Below, in pieces: positions 35,045 through 45,028 of a DNA stretch of 64,000 nt (its first letter is position 1; each line of letters starts with the position of its first letter). The translations under genes and the position numbers were made by a program. The stretch is taken from positions 310,001 through 374,000 of the forward strand of contig NZ_BAGB01000041.1 of the NCBI RefSeq assembly GCF_000308615.1, written 5' to 3'. The stretch is from Nocardia jiangxiensis NBRC 101359. GTDB taxonomy: Bacteria; Actinomycetota; Actinomycetes; Mycobacteriales; Mycobacteriaceae. The notes under the pieces were generated by a model, which saw nothing but the letters and a program-made list of their open reading frames with translations, made no database searches and was not told the origin of the DNA.

Positions 35045-36892
35045 CTATCCGGCGAGCAGTACCTGAAGTTCGGCCACGGCGATGCGCAGCTGTTCGGCGA
35101 ACGCGTGCATCTCGTTCGCCACCGAGGTCGGCGTGGCCAGGTACAGGTTCCAGCGGTCCGGCAGCAGGACGTACGCGACGCCGATGCACTTGGCGCTGGT
35201 GCAGCCGAAACCGAAGTACTCGATATTCGCCGACGGCGCCGAGCTGGTGCTCAGATAGTCGTCACGGGTGATCAGCCAGCCGGGGCTGTCGTAGAACGGC
35301 ATCGGCTCGGTGATGCCGAGTTCGGCGCCGCGACGCCGCTGGATCATCTGCAGCTCCCACAGATGCTGTTCGGGCGCCTTGCCGCTCTGGCACTCCTTCG
35401 CCCGAGCCACGTGCGCCTGCGCGGCGGTGCGCGCGATCTCCTGTCGCTGCTGCGCCGACAATGCCGGATCATCCATGGCCGCAACGAATTCCAGGATCTC
35501 CGGAGTCACCACGCGCATCGCCTCGGTCCGCCCGTTGCGGTACTGGCGAGTGGCGATCGATTCGTAGGTGGCCCCGGTGAGCCCCTTGCTGCGCCGGTGC
35601 GCGAGCTGATAACTCAACTGCGCGAAGGCATCCGGCGAGATGCCCAGCGATTTGGCCTGCTGGGTGCCGAAATCGGGGAAGGAGACCGTGAGGGTCGCGT
35701 TGTCGGCGGCGAAGGCCGCGAACGATGCTGCGGCCCGGTGAATTTCACCACGCAACGCCTCGTCCAGCGAGAACTCGACGGCCTCGATCGGCGGGACGCC
35801 CTGCGCCCGAGCTCCGGAACGCTCGGCGTGTTCGGCGACGGTTTTCTCCAGCAACGCGTCCACGAAGGACAGGATCGTGGTGCCGTCCAGCCCGCAGTGC
35901 TCGACGTTGATTCCGGCGGTGCCGTCGGCGAATACCAGGAACGACACCGCCTTGTCGAACCACCGGTTCCCGCTGTCGCCGTGCAAGAGCTGGTCACAGG
36001 CGTGCTGGGTGTCGTGCGGGGCGAAATCCTCCAGACAGACGCAGAACAGCGCGGTCTCGATGACCTCCAGCGCCGCGGCGTTCACCGGTTCGGCGCGCAG
36101 CGTCGGATACACACCCGCCCATTCCACCCGGGACAGCGTGGTGAGATGTCCGACCGCCGTGCCGTCCGCCGCCCGGCCCGCGCCGGACTTCATCACCGCA
36201 CGCAGGCCGCCCGCGAGATCCTCGGGGGCGTAGGGCGTTCCGGACGAATCGAGCACGTCCATCCGGAACATGTTGCCGCGGAACAACACCAGGATGTGCC
36301 GGGCCTGCGAGGGGCCCGGCCACTGTGCGCTGTACGGCACGCGCACGGTGTCCTGCGGATCGCCGGGAATCCTGGTCTCGGAGAACAGCGACTTGTTCTG
36401 CGCCATCGAAAGATGCTGTCCGCGTTGCAGGATCGGCGGAATCAGCTCCTGATCGAGCAGCAGTTTGTAGTCCACCGCCGCGGTGATGATCGCCGCGGCC
36501 CGATCGACCTGCCGTGCGCCGGCGGCGTCATCCGAGGTCGCCTGGGACACCGACGCGGCCGAGCGGGCCAGCGGGGTGTCGTCGCGGAAGAGGAAGAAGA
36601 AGTTGGCGTTCAACGCGATTCGATCGCGTCGTCCCAGATACCGCGACGGCCAGAACTCGTCCAGCCAGCTGCTCACCCCCGGCTCCGCATCGAACCGGAC
36701 CAGATCCGCATGCAGGGCGCGGGCCGGGCCGTCCTCGCGCAGCAGATCCTGCACCGCGAGGCGGGTCTGCTCGGATTCCTCGTCGGTGAGCAGCGGAGCG
36801 CTCCACTGCAGAAAGCGGGCGCAACTGTCTTCGAGTGTCGGCAGCGGCACACGCGGCAGCTGGTCGTCGAAGGCGAAGGTGCGGTCGGTCAC
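35045..36892 (-). CDS. Carnitine/choline O-acyltransferase family protein
   Basis: The family transfers acyl groups between CoA and the hydroxyl of a quaternary-ammonium alcohol. This 615-residue protein has full family length: N-terminal LPRVPLPTLEDSCARFLQ, then the catalytic-His block INVEHCGLDGTT with His332. The carnitine-binding region TYESIATRQYRNGRTEAMR (442-460, Thr456 in GRTEAMR) and the STS motif LSTSSAPS (Ser548-Thr549-Ser550) with FGFG and GVAYVLLPDRWN follow. All key motifs of the eukaryotic enzymes look present, which is unusual for bacteria. The GTG at 36892 has GAGGA 7 bases upstream. It is the last gene of a three-gene operon; its true acceptor may be the operon's own product. 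Confidence 0.85.
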   Translation of the reverse strand: MTDRTFAFDDQLPRVPLPTLEDSCARFLQWSAPLLTDEESEQTRLAVQDLLREDGPARALHADLVRFDAEPGVSSWLDEFWPSRYLGRRDRIALNANFFFLFRDDTPLARSAASVSQATSDDAAGARQVDRAAAIITAAVDYKLLLDQELIPPILQRGQHLSMAQNKSLFSETRIPGDPQDTVRVPYSAQWPGPSQARHILVLFRGNMFRMDVLDSSGTPYAPEDLAGGLRAVMKSGAGRAADGTAVGHLTTLSRVEWAGVYPTLRAEPVNAAALEVIETALFCVCLEDFAPHDTQHACDQLLHGDSGNRWFDKAVSFLVFADGTAGINVEHCGLDGTTILSFVDALLEKTVAEHAERSGARAQGVPPIEAVEFSLDEALRGEIHRAAASFAAFAADNATLTVSFPDFGTQQAKSLGISPDAFAQLSYQLAHRRSKGLTGATYESIATRQYRNGRTEAMRVVTPEILEFVAAMDDPALSAQQRQEIARTAAQAHVARAKECQSGKAPEQHLWELQMIQRRRGAELGITEPMPFYDSPGWLITRDDYLSTSSAPSANIEYFGFGCTSAKCIGVAYVLLPDRWNLYLATPTSVANEMHAFAEQLRIAVAELQVLLAG

Positions 36893-36988
36893 TGGCGGTC
36901 CTCGGGGTCGATGGGTACGGGGCCGGTTGGTGAGACATGTGCGTATCGATCATCGCGCCCGGTCGCCGAGCGACCGGACGCGGGCCGA

Positions 36989-37828
36989 TCAGACGGACTC
37001 GGATCGCCCGCGAGCGGGCGAATCAGGTTCGTACGGTTCGGGTGTCGAATAGTACAACTCGGCGTGCATCCAGCCGTCCTCCTCCACCCCCGAAGGATCG
37101 ATTCCCTTGGCGGACAAGGTGTTCAGCACCTGCGTGCGCTCGGCCTCGGAGGCGAAACGGCGTTGGTGGAAGGTGCCGGGCATCTTGCGGGTGTGGTAAC
37201 CCAGCCGGGACAGCCGCCGGGCGATCGGCTCGTAGTCGTACATCCGCAACACGAAATGCGCCATCCAGGGCAGACGCTCGCCGTGCGCGTGCACCACTTG
37301 CAGCAGCGTGCGATCGGTGACGTAGCCGATGCATCCGGTGGAGATCACCACGTCCGTGGACGCGAGCACCGTGCGCTGCGCCGCGGTCGGCGGACCCGAT
37401 TCCAGGTCGGCGTGGACCACGTCGTGCAGCAGTCCGGCCGCGGTGGCGTAGGCCAGCGCCGGCTCGGAGGCGTCCATACCCACGAAGCGTACCTCCGGAT
37501 GCCGGTCGCGGGCCGCCAGACGGGCGCGGTCCCGCTCGATCCGTGCGGTGGTGTCGCCGCCGCGGTAGTGCTCGGCCAGCTGGGCGACGGTGGTGTCGAA
37601 CCGCATGAGCGCGGCGCTCACCCCGTAGGAGCACCCGATGTCCAGGACGGTCGGCGCGGTGCCGACGGCCGCTCGGTAGTCGGCGATGAAACTCTCGAAG
37701 TGCGGTTTGGCCAATTCCGGTATCCGATAGTCCAATTCGGACATGCGGAGGTAGTAGTCACGAGGATCGGTACGGTCGTAGATGTCGTCGAACGAGGCTT
37801 TTCCAGTGCTGTGCAAGGAAACCGGCAC
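36989..37828 (-). CDS. SAM-dependent methyltransferase (class I)
   Basis: This 279-residue methyltransferase carries motif I VLDIGCSYGVSAAL (key residues D-x-G-C), motif II GMDASEPALAYA and motif III/post VVISTGCIGYVTD. An unusual C-terminal region follows (ARRLSRLGYHTRKMPGTFHQRRF, then EEDGWMHAELYYS) that may form the substrate lid. The GTG at 37828 is fixed by AGGAG 5 bases before it. It is 11 bases after the dioxygenase gene and 96 before the acyltransferase. N-methylation of an amine is suggested by the acyltransferase partner, but the sequence does not show which atom is methylated. Confidence 0.82.
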   Translation of the reverse strand: MPVSLHSTGKASFDDIYDRTDPRDYYLRMSELDYRIPELAKPHFESFIADYRAAVGTAPTVLDIGCSYGVSAALMRFDTTVAQLAEHYRGGDTTARIERDRARLAARDRHPEVRFVGMDASEPALAYATAAGLLHDVVHADLESGPPTAAQRTVLASTDVVISTGCIGYVTDRTLLQVVHAHGERLPWMAHFVLRMYDYEPIARRLSRLGYHTRKMPGTFHQRRFASEAERTQVLNTLSAKGIDPSGVEEDGWMHAELYYSTPEPYEPDSPARGRSESV

Positions 37829-37839
37829 GGGCACTCCTC

Positions 37840-38730
37840 TCAATCGAGTAATCGGTCACCGCGCACGGAGCGGCCCGCCGCGGCCAGATGGTCCGGCAGG
37901 ACCCGCCCGAACAGCTGCCTGGTGCGCTCGGCTGTGCCGATCACCCCGGGACGCTCGTTGTAGGCGAAAATTGCGGTGTGCCGCTGTCGATCTCCCGCGA
38001 CCGGCGACACCCGGTGCAGCGAGAACCGGCCCTGGAACAGCTGCAGATCTCCTGGCCTCAGCTCGAGCCGTCGTACGAGTTCGTCCCCCACGCCGGTCAG
38101 CACCGAGCGCACATCGTCGAGATTCTCCGCCTCCGGCGACCGAATCCCCGGGCAGTACTCGAAGGTTCCGCCCTCGTCCGGCAACTGGGTCAGCATCGAC
38201 ACGGTGAACTCGTTGGTGTCGAAATGCCACGGATGCGACATGCCCGGCGACACGACGTTCAGGCACAGCCCGGCCAGCGGGTCGGCGAACTCGTGCAGAG
38301 CGGGCAGTTCGAAGCAGTCGGCGAGGAATCGCCGGAACAGCGGACTGCTGTACAGGATCTGGATCAGCGCCTCGGGCGGGATGAGATCGCGTGCCACGAA
38401 GGCGTTTCCGCGCTCGAGCACGATCCGGCCAGGATGATCCGGCGGCAGATCCGCATCCAGCGGGATGTTGTACGCGTTCACCCGTTCGACGCGATAGTAG
38501 GCCTGCGGGGCGAGCGCGACGCCTTCGGTGCGCAGCGCCTCGAGCAGCTCCGGACGAATGAAACCCCGGAGCACACAACAGCCGTCCGCACCCAGGTCGG
38601 CGCGTGCCGTGCCGACTACCTCGTCCCATGCCGCGGATCGCGGCTCCCGCAACGGATACCGGACGGTATCGATGATCGCTTCCAGGGTGCCCGAGTCGTC
38701 CTGTCCCGAACCGTTTTCCGATTCATGCAC
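37840..38730 (-). CDS. Fe(II)/2-oxoglutarate-dependent dioxygenase
   Basis: This 296-residue enzyme has a jelly-roll core with the iron ligands H169-x-D171 (in SHPWHFDTNEF) and H239 (in GRFSLHRVSP). R250 (RQRHTAIF) is the likely 2-oxoglutarate salt bridge. The presence of Asp171 argues for a hydroxylase or desaturase rather than a halogenase, where a Gly or Ala would stand. The part GGTFEYCPGIRSP marks the subgroup. AGGGGGCGCAG precedes the GTG at 38730. It is the first gene of the operon with a methyltransferase and a carnitine acyltransferase homologue, implying hydroxylation of a small amine or amino acid. Confidence 0.85.
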   Translation of the reverse strand: MHESENGSGQDDSGTLEAIIDTVRYPLREPRSAAWDEVVGTARADLGADGCCVLRGFIRPELLEALRTEGVALAPQAYYRVERVNAYNIPLDADLPPDHPGRIVLERGNAFVARDLIPPEALIQILYSSPLFRRFLADCFELPALHEFADPLAGLCLNVVSPGMSHPWHFDTNEFTVSMLTQLPDEGGTFEYCPGIRSPEAENLDDVRSVLTGVGDELVRRLELRPGDLQLFQGRFSLHRVSPVAGDRQRHTAIFAYNERPGVIGTAERTRQLFGRVLPDHLAAAGRSVRGDRLLD

Positions 38731-38947
38731 CTGCGCCCCCTGTCGCCGTCATGGCGACCATTGTGACCCGGGGACGGCGCGCCCACGGCAATTCGGACAG
38801 ATCGTTGGCATAAATCACAAACCGGCGAGTAGCCGTGCGCAACAGCGCCATTCATGATCACAACCGATCGGACCGACCGTCCCGTATGTATTGATATCGG
38901 CAGTCGGCAGCGACGACGGAACAGATGCGCGTGGCCGTGCGGCAGGC

Positions 38948-39610
38948 TCAGACGAGCGCGTCCAGATCGGCGATCGTCAGACCGATCAGGGAATCGCGGA
39001 AGGTGTAGCCGGGTGCGGGCGGCACCGGAATCTCACACGGGATCACCAGCACCGCGCAGCCCGCAGCCGCCGCGGACGCCGAACCGGTCGGCGAATCCTC
39101 CACCGCCACACAGTGTTCGGGAGCGATGCCGAGCAGTTCGGTGGCACGGCGATACGGGTCGGGCGCGGGTTTGCCGTGCGCCACCTCGTCACCGCACACC
39201 GAGATGTCGAAGTGCTCGCGGCCGAGCGTGTTCAGGCACACCTCGGCGACCTCCCGCTGCGTGTTGGTCACCAGCGCGCTCCGCAATCCCGCCGCACGGA
39301 CCATCCGCAGTGCCTCCTGCGCGCCGGGCCGCCAGGGAATCGGACCGGCCATCAACTCGGTGACCCGCCGCTGCAGCCACTCCCCCGCCTCGGCCATCCG
39401 CACCGGATCCGGCTCGAGTCCCAGACCGGTGAAGATGATCCGCAGCGCATTCGCCGCAGCGGAGCCGATCAGCGCGTGTCTGGTCGCATCGGTCATCTCA
39501 CCGCCGAGTTCCACCGACAGTTCGCGCACCGCGATATCCCAGAGTTTCTCCGAATCCAGCAGAGTGCCGTCCATATCCCACAGCACGGCCTTCGCGGCGG
39601 GTACGGACAC
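38948..39610 (-). CDS. HAD-superfamily hydrolase (phosphatase)
   Basis: This 220-residue Rossmannoid hydrolase has motif I LWDMDGTLLDSEKLW (nucleophile Asp12 and acid Asp14), motif II SALVTNTQ, motif III Lys in DEVAHGKPAPDPYRRA and motif IV VAVEDSPTGSASAAAAG. The cap is inserted after motif I, as in beta-phosphoglucomutase/phosphoglycolate-phosphatase-like members. AAGGAG lies 8 bases before the GTG at 39610. Substrate unknown. It lies 217 bases downstream of the dioxygenase start, on the same strand, and is probably a separate unit. Confidence 0.9.
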   Translation of the reverse strand: MSVPAAKAVLWDMDGTLLDSEKLWDIAVRELSVELGGEMTDATRHALIGSAAANALRIIFTGLGLEPDPVRMAEAGEWLQRRVTELMAGPIPWRPGAQEALRMVRAAGLRSALVTNTQREVAEVCLNTLGREHFDISVCGDEVAHGKPAPDPYRRATELLGIAPEHCVAVEDSPTGSASAAAAGCAVLVIPCEIPVPPAPGYTFRDSLIGLTIADLDALV

Positions 39611-39785
39611 CCGGCGACTCCTTTTCCTCGGATCTGTCCTTCCGGAGCCGGTGATCGGCTTCCGGGTGCGTGCACCGCCCCCCGAAATGGCTGCCTTCCG
39701 AGGTGATCACGCTGTCGCCACACTATCGGCCCGGCACCTGTGACCTGGATCCGGCCCAGCACGGGTAACTCGGCCGGATCAGCGC

Positions 39786-41375
39786 TCATCCCACCTGGGA
39801 GTCGAGGATCACCGTCTGACCGTTGACCGAACCGACCCGGCACCACCGCTGCTCCGAGGTGACCTGTCCGTTCTTGTAGTGGTACGTGACCGTGCCGGTA
39901 GCCGTATCGCCGTTCTCGGATACCCCGCTCACCGCCACCGAACTGAATTCACCCCAGAATTGCAGGTAGTTGTCGTATCCGCCGGACGAGGACTGATATC
40001 CGGAGGACAGCAGCGGCCACGCGGCTGCCGCATTGCCCGGCAGCATGCCGTAGTAGCTGCTCATGAATCCGGCGGGGTCGGCGGGCGCGGCCGCTGTGGT
40101 GGTCGCGGACGCCGTGGTGGTGGTACTCGACGCCGCCGAGGACGTCGTGGTGCTGTTCGCGGTGGTCGGTTCGGCGCTGCCGGTGCTCTGCGCATGGGCG
40201 GCAGGCGGCACGGCCGCGGCGGACGCGGCCTGGGTCGACGATGCCGCGGCGACGGTGTGGTCGTCTCCACCGCTCCGCACCATCGCGACCAGCCCGACGA
40301 TCACCAACACCACGACGACACCGGCCGCCGCGAGAACGAGCACGCGACGGTTGGCCGTCAGAGCGGTCGGCTTCGGCTTGTCGACCGGTGCAGCGACCGG
40401 ACTCGTCCCGCCCGGACCTCCGGCACCGATGTGCAAGGTCGAATCGGCCGCATTACCCGCCGCCGCACCGCCCGCCATGACCGTCGTCGCGGCCGCACCA
40501 TCGACCGCGGATGATTTCGGCAGGATCTTGGTGGCCGAAGGCGGCAGCACGGGCGCTCGTCCCTCGGCGACCGCCTCGAGTTCCTTCTGCGCCTCGGTCA
40601 TGGTCGGCCGGTCGCCCGGCTCCGCGGCCAGCAATCGCATCAGCACCGGAGCCAGTGTGCCGGCGCGCTGCGGCGCGGGTACCTCCGCGCGCACCACCGA
40701 GTGCAGGACGGCCAGCGGATTGTCGCCCTCACCGAACGGCGGCTGCCCCTCCACCGCCGCGTACAACGTCGAGCCCAGCGCGAACACGTCCGACGGGGAT
40801 TCCGGATTCTCCCCGCGCGCCACCTCGGGCGCCAGATAGGCGGGCGTGCCCGCGAGAAATCCGGTGGAGGTGACCGTGACATCGCCGACCGCGCGGGAAA
40901 TGCCGAAATCGGTGATCTTCACCGCGCCGTTGTCCGCGACCAGAATGTTGGCCGGTTTCACATCGCGGTGCACGATTCCGGCATCGTGCGCGGCAGCCAG
41001 CGCGGCGGCCACGCGCGCACCGATCCGGGCCACCTCCTGGGGATCGAGATGTCCCTTCTCCCGCATCAGTGTCGCCAGGCTCGGTGCGTCGACGAATTCC
41101 ATGACCAACCACGGCTGGCCGTCCTCCTCCGCGACATCGAATACCGTGACCGCGTTCTGATGATGCAGTCGCGCCGCGATGCGCCCCTCCCGCATCGCGC
41201 GCATCTTCGCCTCCAGCGCCTGCGACCGCGTCAGGCCGGGTGCTAGCAGAAGTTGCTTCACCGCGACCGTTCGCCGCAACCGGACATCACTTGCCCGCCA
41301 GACGACCCCCATTGCCCCCGAGCCGATGGGATCGCCCAGCCGGTAACGTCCCGCGATCAGCCGGTCCGATGTCAT
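39786..41375 (-). CDS. Transmembrane Ser/Thr protein kinase (Hanks type)
   Basis: The cytosolic kinase domain (about 10-270) has the glycine loop GSGAMGVVW, VAVKQL, the catalytic loop HRDVKPANIL, DFGIS, and the activation loop with TSTGFLAGTPAYLAPE. A variable linker follows, then one transmembrane helix near 345-367. A Thr/Ser/Ala-rich stalk (about 375-430) leads to an extracellular domain of about 95 residues ending VNGQTVILDSQVG, likely a sensor. Length 529. Such kinases regulate cell-wall and stress functions; the ligand is not known. It stands alone behind metH. Confidence 0.93.
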   Translation of the reverse strand: MTSDRLIAGRYRLGDPIGSGAMGVVWRASDVRLRRTVAVKQLLLAPGLTRSQALEAKMRAMREGRIAARLHHQNAVTVFDVAEEDGQPWLVMEFVDAPSLATLMREKGHLDPQEVARIGARVAAALAAAHDAGIVHRDVKPANILVADNGAVKITDFGISRAVGDVTVTSTGFLAGTPAYLAPEVARGENPESPSDVFALGSTLYAAVEGQPPFGEGDNPLAVLHSVVRAEVPAPQRAGTLAPVLMRLLAAEPGDRPTMTEAQKELEAVAEGRAPVLPPSATKILPKSSAVDGAAATTVMAGGAAAGNAADSTLHIGAGGPGGTSPVAAPVDKPKPTALTANRRVLVLAAAGVVVVLVIVGLVAMVRSGGDDHTVAAASSTQAASAAAVPPAAHAQSTGSAEPTTANSTTTSSAASSTTTTASATTTAAAPADPAGFMSSYYGMLPGNAAAAWPLLSSGYQSSSGGYDNYLQFWGEFSSVAVSGVSENGDTATGTVTYHYKNGQVTSEQRWCRVGSVNGQTVILDSQVG

Positions 41376-41449
41376 GTTCTCGTGCCCCTCCTACGCTTGC
41401 ACGCCGAGCCACCCTGCCACTCTGCGTGAAGCCCGGAAACTCGAATATC

Positions 41450-44400
41450 TTACGCGTTAAAGTATTTCGCTTCCGGATGCAGTAGGACGAACGCATCCGT
41501 CGACTGCTCCGGATGCAGTTGCAACTCCTCGGACAGTGTGACACCGATCCGCTCGGATTCGAGAATCGACACCAGTTTCGCCCGATCCTCGAGTTCCGGA
41601 CAGGCGCCGTAGCCGAATGAGTAACGCGCACCACGATATCCGAGCTTGAAGTACTCCTGCACATCAGCGGGATCGTCGTCGGACACCGCATGCCCGTCCA
41701 GCACGAGTTCCTCGCGAATCCGGCGATGCCAGTATTCGGCCAGCGCCTCGGTCAGCTGCACGCCGATGCCGTGCACCTCGAGGTAATCGCGGTAATTGTC
41801 CTGTGCGAACAACTCGTTGGCGAAATCGGCGATCGGCTGGCCCATCGTGACCAGCTGGAACGGCAGCACGTCCACCTGTCCGGTCTGTGCCGCGAGTTCG
41901 CGCGAACGGATGAAATCGGCGATACACAGGAAACGGTCGCGTTGCTGGCGCGGGAATGTGAACCGATAACGCTCCGGCGCACCGGGATCCGCTTCGGTGA
42001 GCACGATCACCTCATCGCCCTCGGAGACCGCGGGGAAATATCCGTACACGACCGCGGCATGGGCGAGCACGCCCTCGGCGGTGAGCCGATCGAGCCAGTA
42101 CCGCAGTCGCGGACGCCCCTCGGATTCGACCAATTCCTCGTAGCTGGGGCCCTCGCCGCCGCGTTGCCCACGCAGACCCCACTGTCCCAGGAACAGCGCA
42201 CGCTCGTCGAGCAGACCCGAATATTCCTGCAGCGAAAGACCCTTCACCACCCGGCTGCCCCAGAACGGCGGCACCGGGACGGGCAGATCGGCGGCCACAT
42301 CGGAGCGGGCGGGCACCTCCACCGGCACCTCGACCGACTTGCGTTCGGCCGCAATGCGCTTGGAGCGTTCGTGCCGGGCCTTGCGCTCGGCGGCCTTCTC
42401 CCGTGCGGCGATCACCTCCGGACTGTCGACATCGAGACCGCCGCCGCGTTTGATCGTCATGATCTCGTCCATCAGGCGCAGGCCCTCGAACGCATCGCGC
42501 GCGTAGTGCACATCGCCCTGGTAGACGTCGGTCAGATCGTTCTCGACGTACGAGCGGGTCAGTGCGGCTCCGCCCAGCAGCACCGGGAACTGATCGGCCA
42601 TCCCGCGGGTGTTGAGCTCCTCGAGGTTCTCCTTCATCACCACGGTCGACTTGACCAGCAGGCCGGACATGCCGATCACGTCGGCCTTCTTGTCCACCGC
42701 GGCGTCCAGGATCGTCGCGATCGGCTGCTTGATGCCCAGGTTGACGACCTCGTAGCCGTTGTTGGACAGGATGATGTCGACCAGGTTCTTGCCGATGTCG
42801 TGCACGTCGCCCTTGACCGTGGCCAGCACGATGCGGCCCTTGCCCGAATCGTCGGTGGCCTCCATGTGCGGTTCCAGGTAGGCGACCGCGGCCTTCATCA
42901 CCTCCGCGGACTGCAGCACGAACGGCAGCTGCATCTGGCCCGAGCCGAACAGCTCGCCGACGGTCTTCATCCCGGACAGCAACGTCTCGTTGATGATCCG
43001 CAGCGGCGGCACCTCGGTCATGGCCGTATCCAGATCGGCCTCGATATCGTTGCGCTCACCGTCGACGATGCGCCGCTCGAGCCGGTCGAACAGCGGCAGT
43101 GCGGCGAGTTCCTCCGCGCGCGAGGCCCTGGAGGAAGCCGTGGAGACGCCCTCGAACATCGTCATCAGCTTCTGCAGCGGGTCGTAGCCGTCGCTGCGCC
43201 GGTCGTACACCAGATCCAATGCCGTCTCGCGCTGCTCCTCGGGAATCCGGCTGATCGGCAGGATCTTCGAGGCGTGCACGATGGCCGAATCCAGTCCGGC
43301 TTCGACGCATTCGTGCATGAAGACCGAGTTGAGCACCTGGCGCGCGGCCGGATTCAGGCCGAAGGAGATGTTCGACAGACCCAGGGTGGTCTGCACATCC
43401 GGATGCCTGCGCTTGAGTTCGCGGATCGCCTCGATGGTCTCCAGACCGTCGCGCCGGGACTCCTCCTGGCCGGTGCCCAGGGTGAAGGTCAGCGTATCGA
43501 TGATGATGTCGCTCTCGGCCATGCCCCAGTTGCCGGTGATGTCGGCGATCAGGCGCTCGGCGATCTCGACCTTGTGCTGCGCCGTGCGCGCCTGCCCCTG
43601 CTCGTCGATGGTCAGCGCGACCACCGCCGCGCCGTGCTCGGCGACCAGCGCCATGGTCTTCTGGAAGCGCGACTCCGGACCCGCGCCGTCCTCGTAGTTC
43701 ACCGAGTTGACCGCGCAGCGGCCGCCCAGATGTTCCAAACCCGCTCGCAGCACCGGGGTTTCGGTGGAGTCGAGCATGATCGGCAGGGTCGAGGCGGTGG
43801 CCAGACGGCTCGCCAGGGCCTCCATATCCTTGGTGCCGTCGCGGCCGACGTAGTCGACGCACAGGTCCAGCATGTGCGCGCCGTCGCGGGTCTGGTCCTT
43901 GGCGATGTCCAGGCATCTCTGCCAGTCCTCGGCCAGCATCGCCTCGCGGAATGCCTTGGAGCCGTTGGCATTCGTACGCTCGCCGATCATCAGCACCGAC
44001 GCGTCCTGCTCGAACGGGACCGCGGTGTACATACTCGACACACTCGGCTCGTGCACCGGCTGACGATCGCCCCGGGTCGCGCCGCGCACCGCCTCGGCGA
44101 CCTGACGGATGTGCTCGGGTGTGGTGCCGCAGCAACCGCCGACCAGCGCCAAGCCGAACTCGGTCACGAAACCGCTCAGCGCGGCCGCCAATTCCTCTGG
44201 CGTCAATGGGTATTCGGCGCCATTGGGACCCAGCACCGGCAGGCCCGCGTTCGGCATCACCGACACCGGCAGCTTCGCGTGCTTGGACAGGTGCCGCAGA
44301 TGTTCGCTCATCTCGGTCGGGCCGGTGGCACAGTTCAGGCCGATCATGTCGACCCCGAGCGGCTCGATCGCGGTCAGCGCCGCGCCGATCTCACTGCCCA

Positions 44401-45028
44401 CCAGCATCGTTCCGGTGGTCTCCACGGTGACGTGGGTGATGATCGGAATCCGGCGGCCCGCCTGGACCATCGCCCGCCGCGAACCGGTCACCGCGGCCTT
44501 GACCTGCAACAGGTCCTGGCAGGTCTCGATCAGGATCGCATCGGCTCCGCCGTCGAGCATGCCCAGCGCGGCCTCGGCGTACGCATCGCGCAGGGCGGCG
44601 AACGGCGCATGACCCAGCGTCGGCAGTTTGGTGCCCGGTCCCATGGAGCCCAGCACGTATCGCGGAGTGCCGTCAGCGCCCGGACCCATCTCGTCGGCGA
44701 CCTCGCGGGCCAGCCGGGTGCCGCGCTCGGACAGATCCCGGATTCGGTCCGCGATGTCGTAATCGGCCAGATTGGGCAGATTGCAGCCGAATGTGTTGGT
44801 CTCCACCGCATCCGCACCGGCCTCGAAGTAGGCGCGATGGATGTGCCGCAGCACGTCCGGACGGGTGTCGTTCAGGATCTCGTTGCAGCCCTCGAGGCCG
44901 CGGAAGTCGTCCAGCGACAGATCCGCAGCCTGCAGCATGGTGCCCATCGCACCGTCTCCGATCACGACACGCCGGGCGAGCGTGTCGAGCAAGGTGGTAT
45001 CGAACTCGGCGCGAGGGGACACAGGCAT
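41450..45028 (-). CDS. metH: Cobalamin-dependent methionine synthase MetH
   Basis: It transfers a methyl group from methyltetrahydrofolate to homocysteine through methylcobalamin. The 1192-residue protein keeps all modules. The homocysteine domain (1-~325) has zinc cysteines in GGCCGTTPEHIR. The pterin domain (~345-640) contains MIGERTNANGSKAFRE. The cap precedes the B12 domain with DVHDIGKNLVDIILSNNGYEV (DxHxxG ligand His), and the C-terminal AdoMet-activation domain contains EYFKLGYRGARYSFGYGACP. No cobalamin-riboswitch core is visible in the 207 bases upstream. Confidence 0.98.
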   Translation of the reverse strand: MPVSPRAEFDTTLLDTLARRVVIGDGAMGTMLQAADLSLDDFRGLEGCNEILNDTRPDVLRHIHRAYFEAGADAVETNTFGCNLPNLADYDIADRIRDLSERGTRLAREVADEMGPGADGTPRYVLGSMGPGTKLPTLGHAPFAALRDAYAEAALGMLDGGADAILIETCQDLLQVKAAVTGSRRAMVQAGRRIPIITHVTVETTGTMLVGSEIGAALTAIEPLGVDMIGLNCATGPTEMSEHLRHLSKHAKLPVSVMPNAGLPVLGPNGAEYPLTPEELAAALSGFVTEFGLALVGGCCGTTPEHIRQVAEAVRGATRGDRQPVHEPSVSSMYTAVPFEQDASVLMIGERTNANGSKAFREAMLAEDWQRCLDIAKDQTRDGAHMLDLCVDYVGRDGTKDMEALASRLATASTLPIMLDSTETPVLRAGLEHLGGRCAVNSVNYEDGAGPESRFQKTMALVAEHGAAVVALTIDEQGQARTAQHKVEIAERLIADITGNWGMAESDIIIDTLTFTLGTGQEESRRDGLETIEAIRELKRRHPDVQTTLGLSNISFGLNPAARQVLNSVFMHECVEAGLDSAIVHASKILPISRIPEEQRETALDLVYDRRSDGYDPLQKLMTMFEGVSTASSRASRAEELAALPLFDRLERRIVDGERNDIEADLDTAMTEVPPLRIINETLLSGMKTVGELFGSGQMQLPFVLQSAEVMKAAVAYLEPHMEATDDSGKGRIVLATVKGDVHDIGKNLVDIILSNNGYEVVNLGIKQPIATILDAAVDKKADVIGMSGLLVKSTVVMKENLEELNTRGMADQFPVLLGGAALTRSYVENDLTDVYQGDVHYARDAFEGLRLMDEIMTIKRGGGLDVDSPEVIAAREKAAERKARHERSKRIAAERKSVEVPVEVPARSDVAADLPVPVPPFWGSRVVKGLSLQEYSGLLDERALFLGQWGLRGQRGGEGPSYEELVESEGRPRLRYWLDRLTAEGVLAHAAVVYGYFPAVSEGDEVIVLTEADPGAPERYRFTFPRQQRDRFLCIADFIRSRELAAQTGQVDVLPFQLVTMGQPIADFANELFAQDNYRDYLEVHGIGVQLTEALAEYWHRRIREELVLDGHAVSDDDPADVQEYFKLGYRGARYSFGYGACPELEDRAKLVSILESERIGVTLSEELQLHPEQSTDAFVLLHPEAKYFNA

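Noticed and set aside
37840..38730. Radical halogenase role for the dioxygenase
   Set aside because: The iron-binding motif is His-Phe-Asp; halogenases replace the Asp by Gly or Ala.
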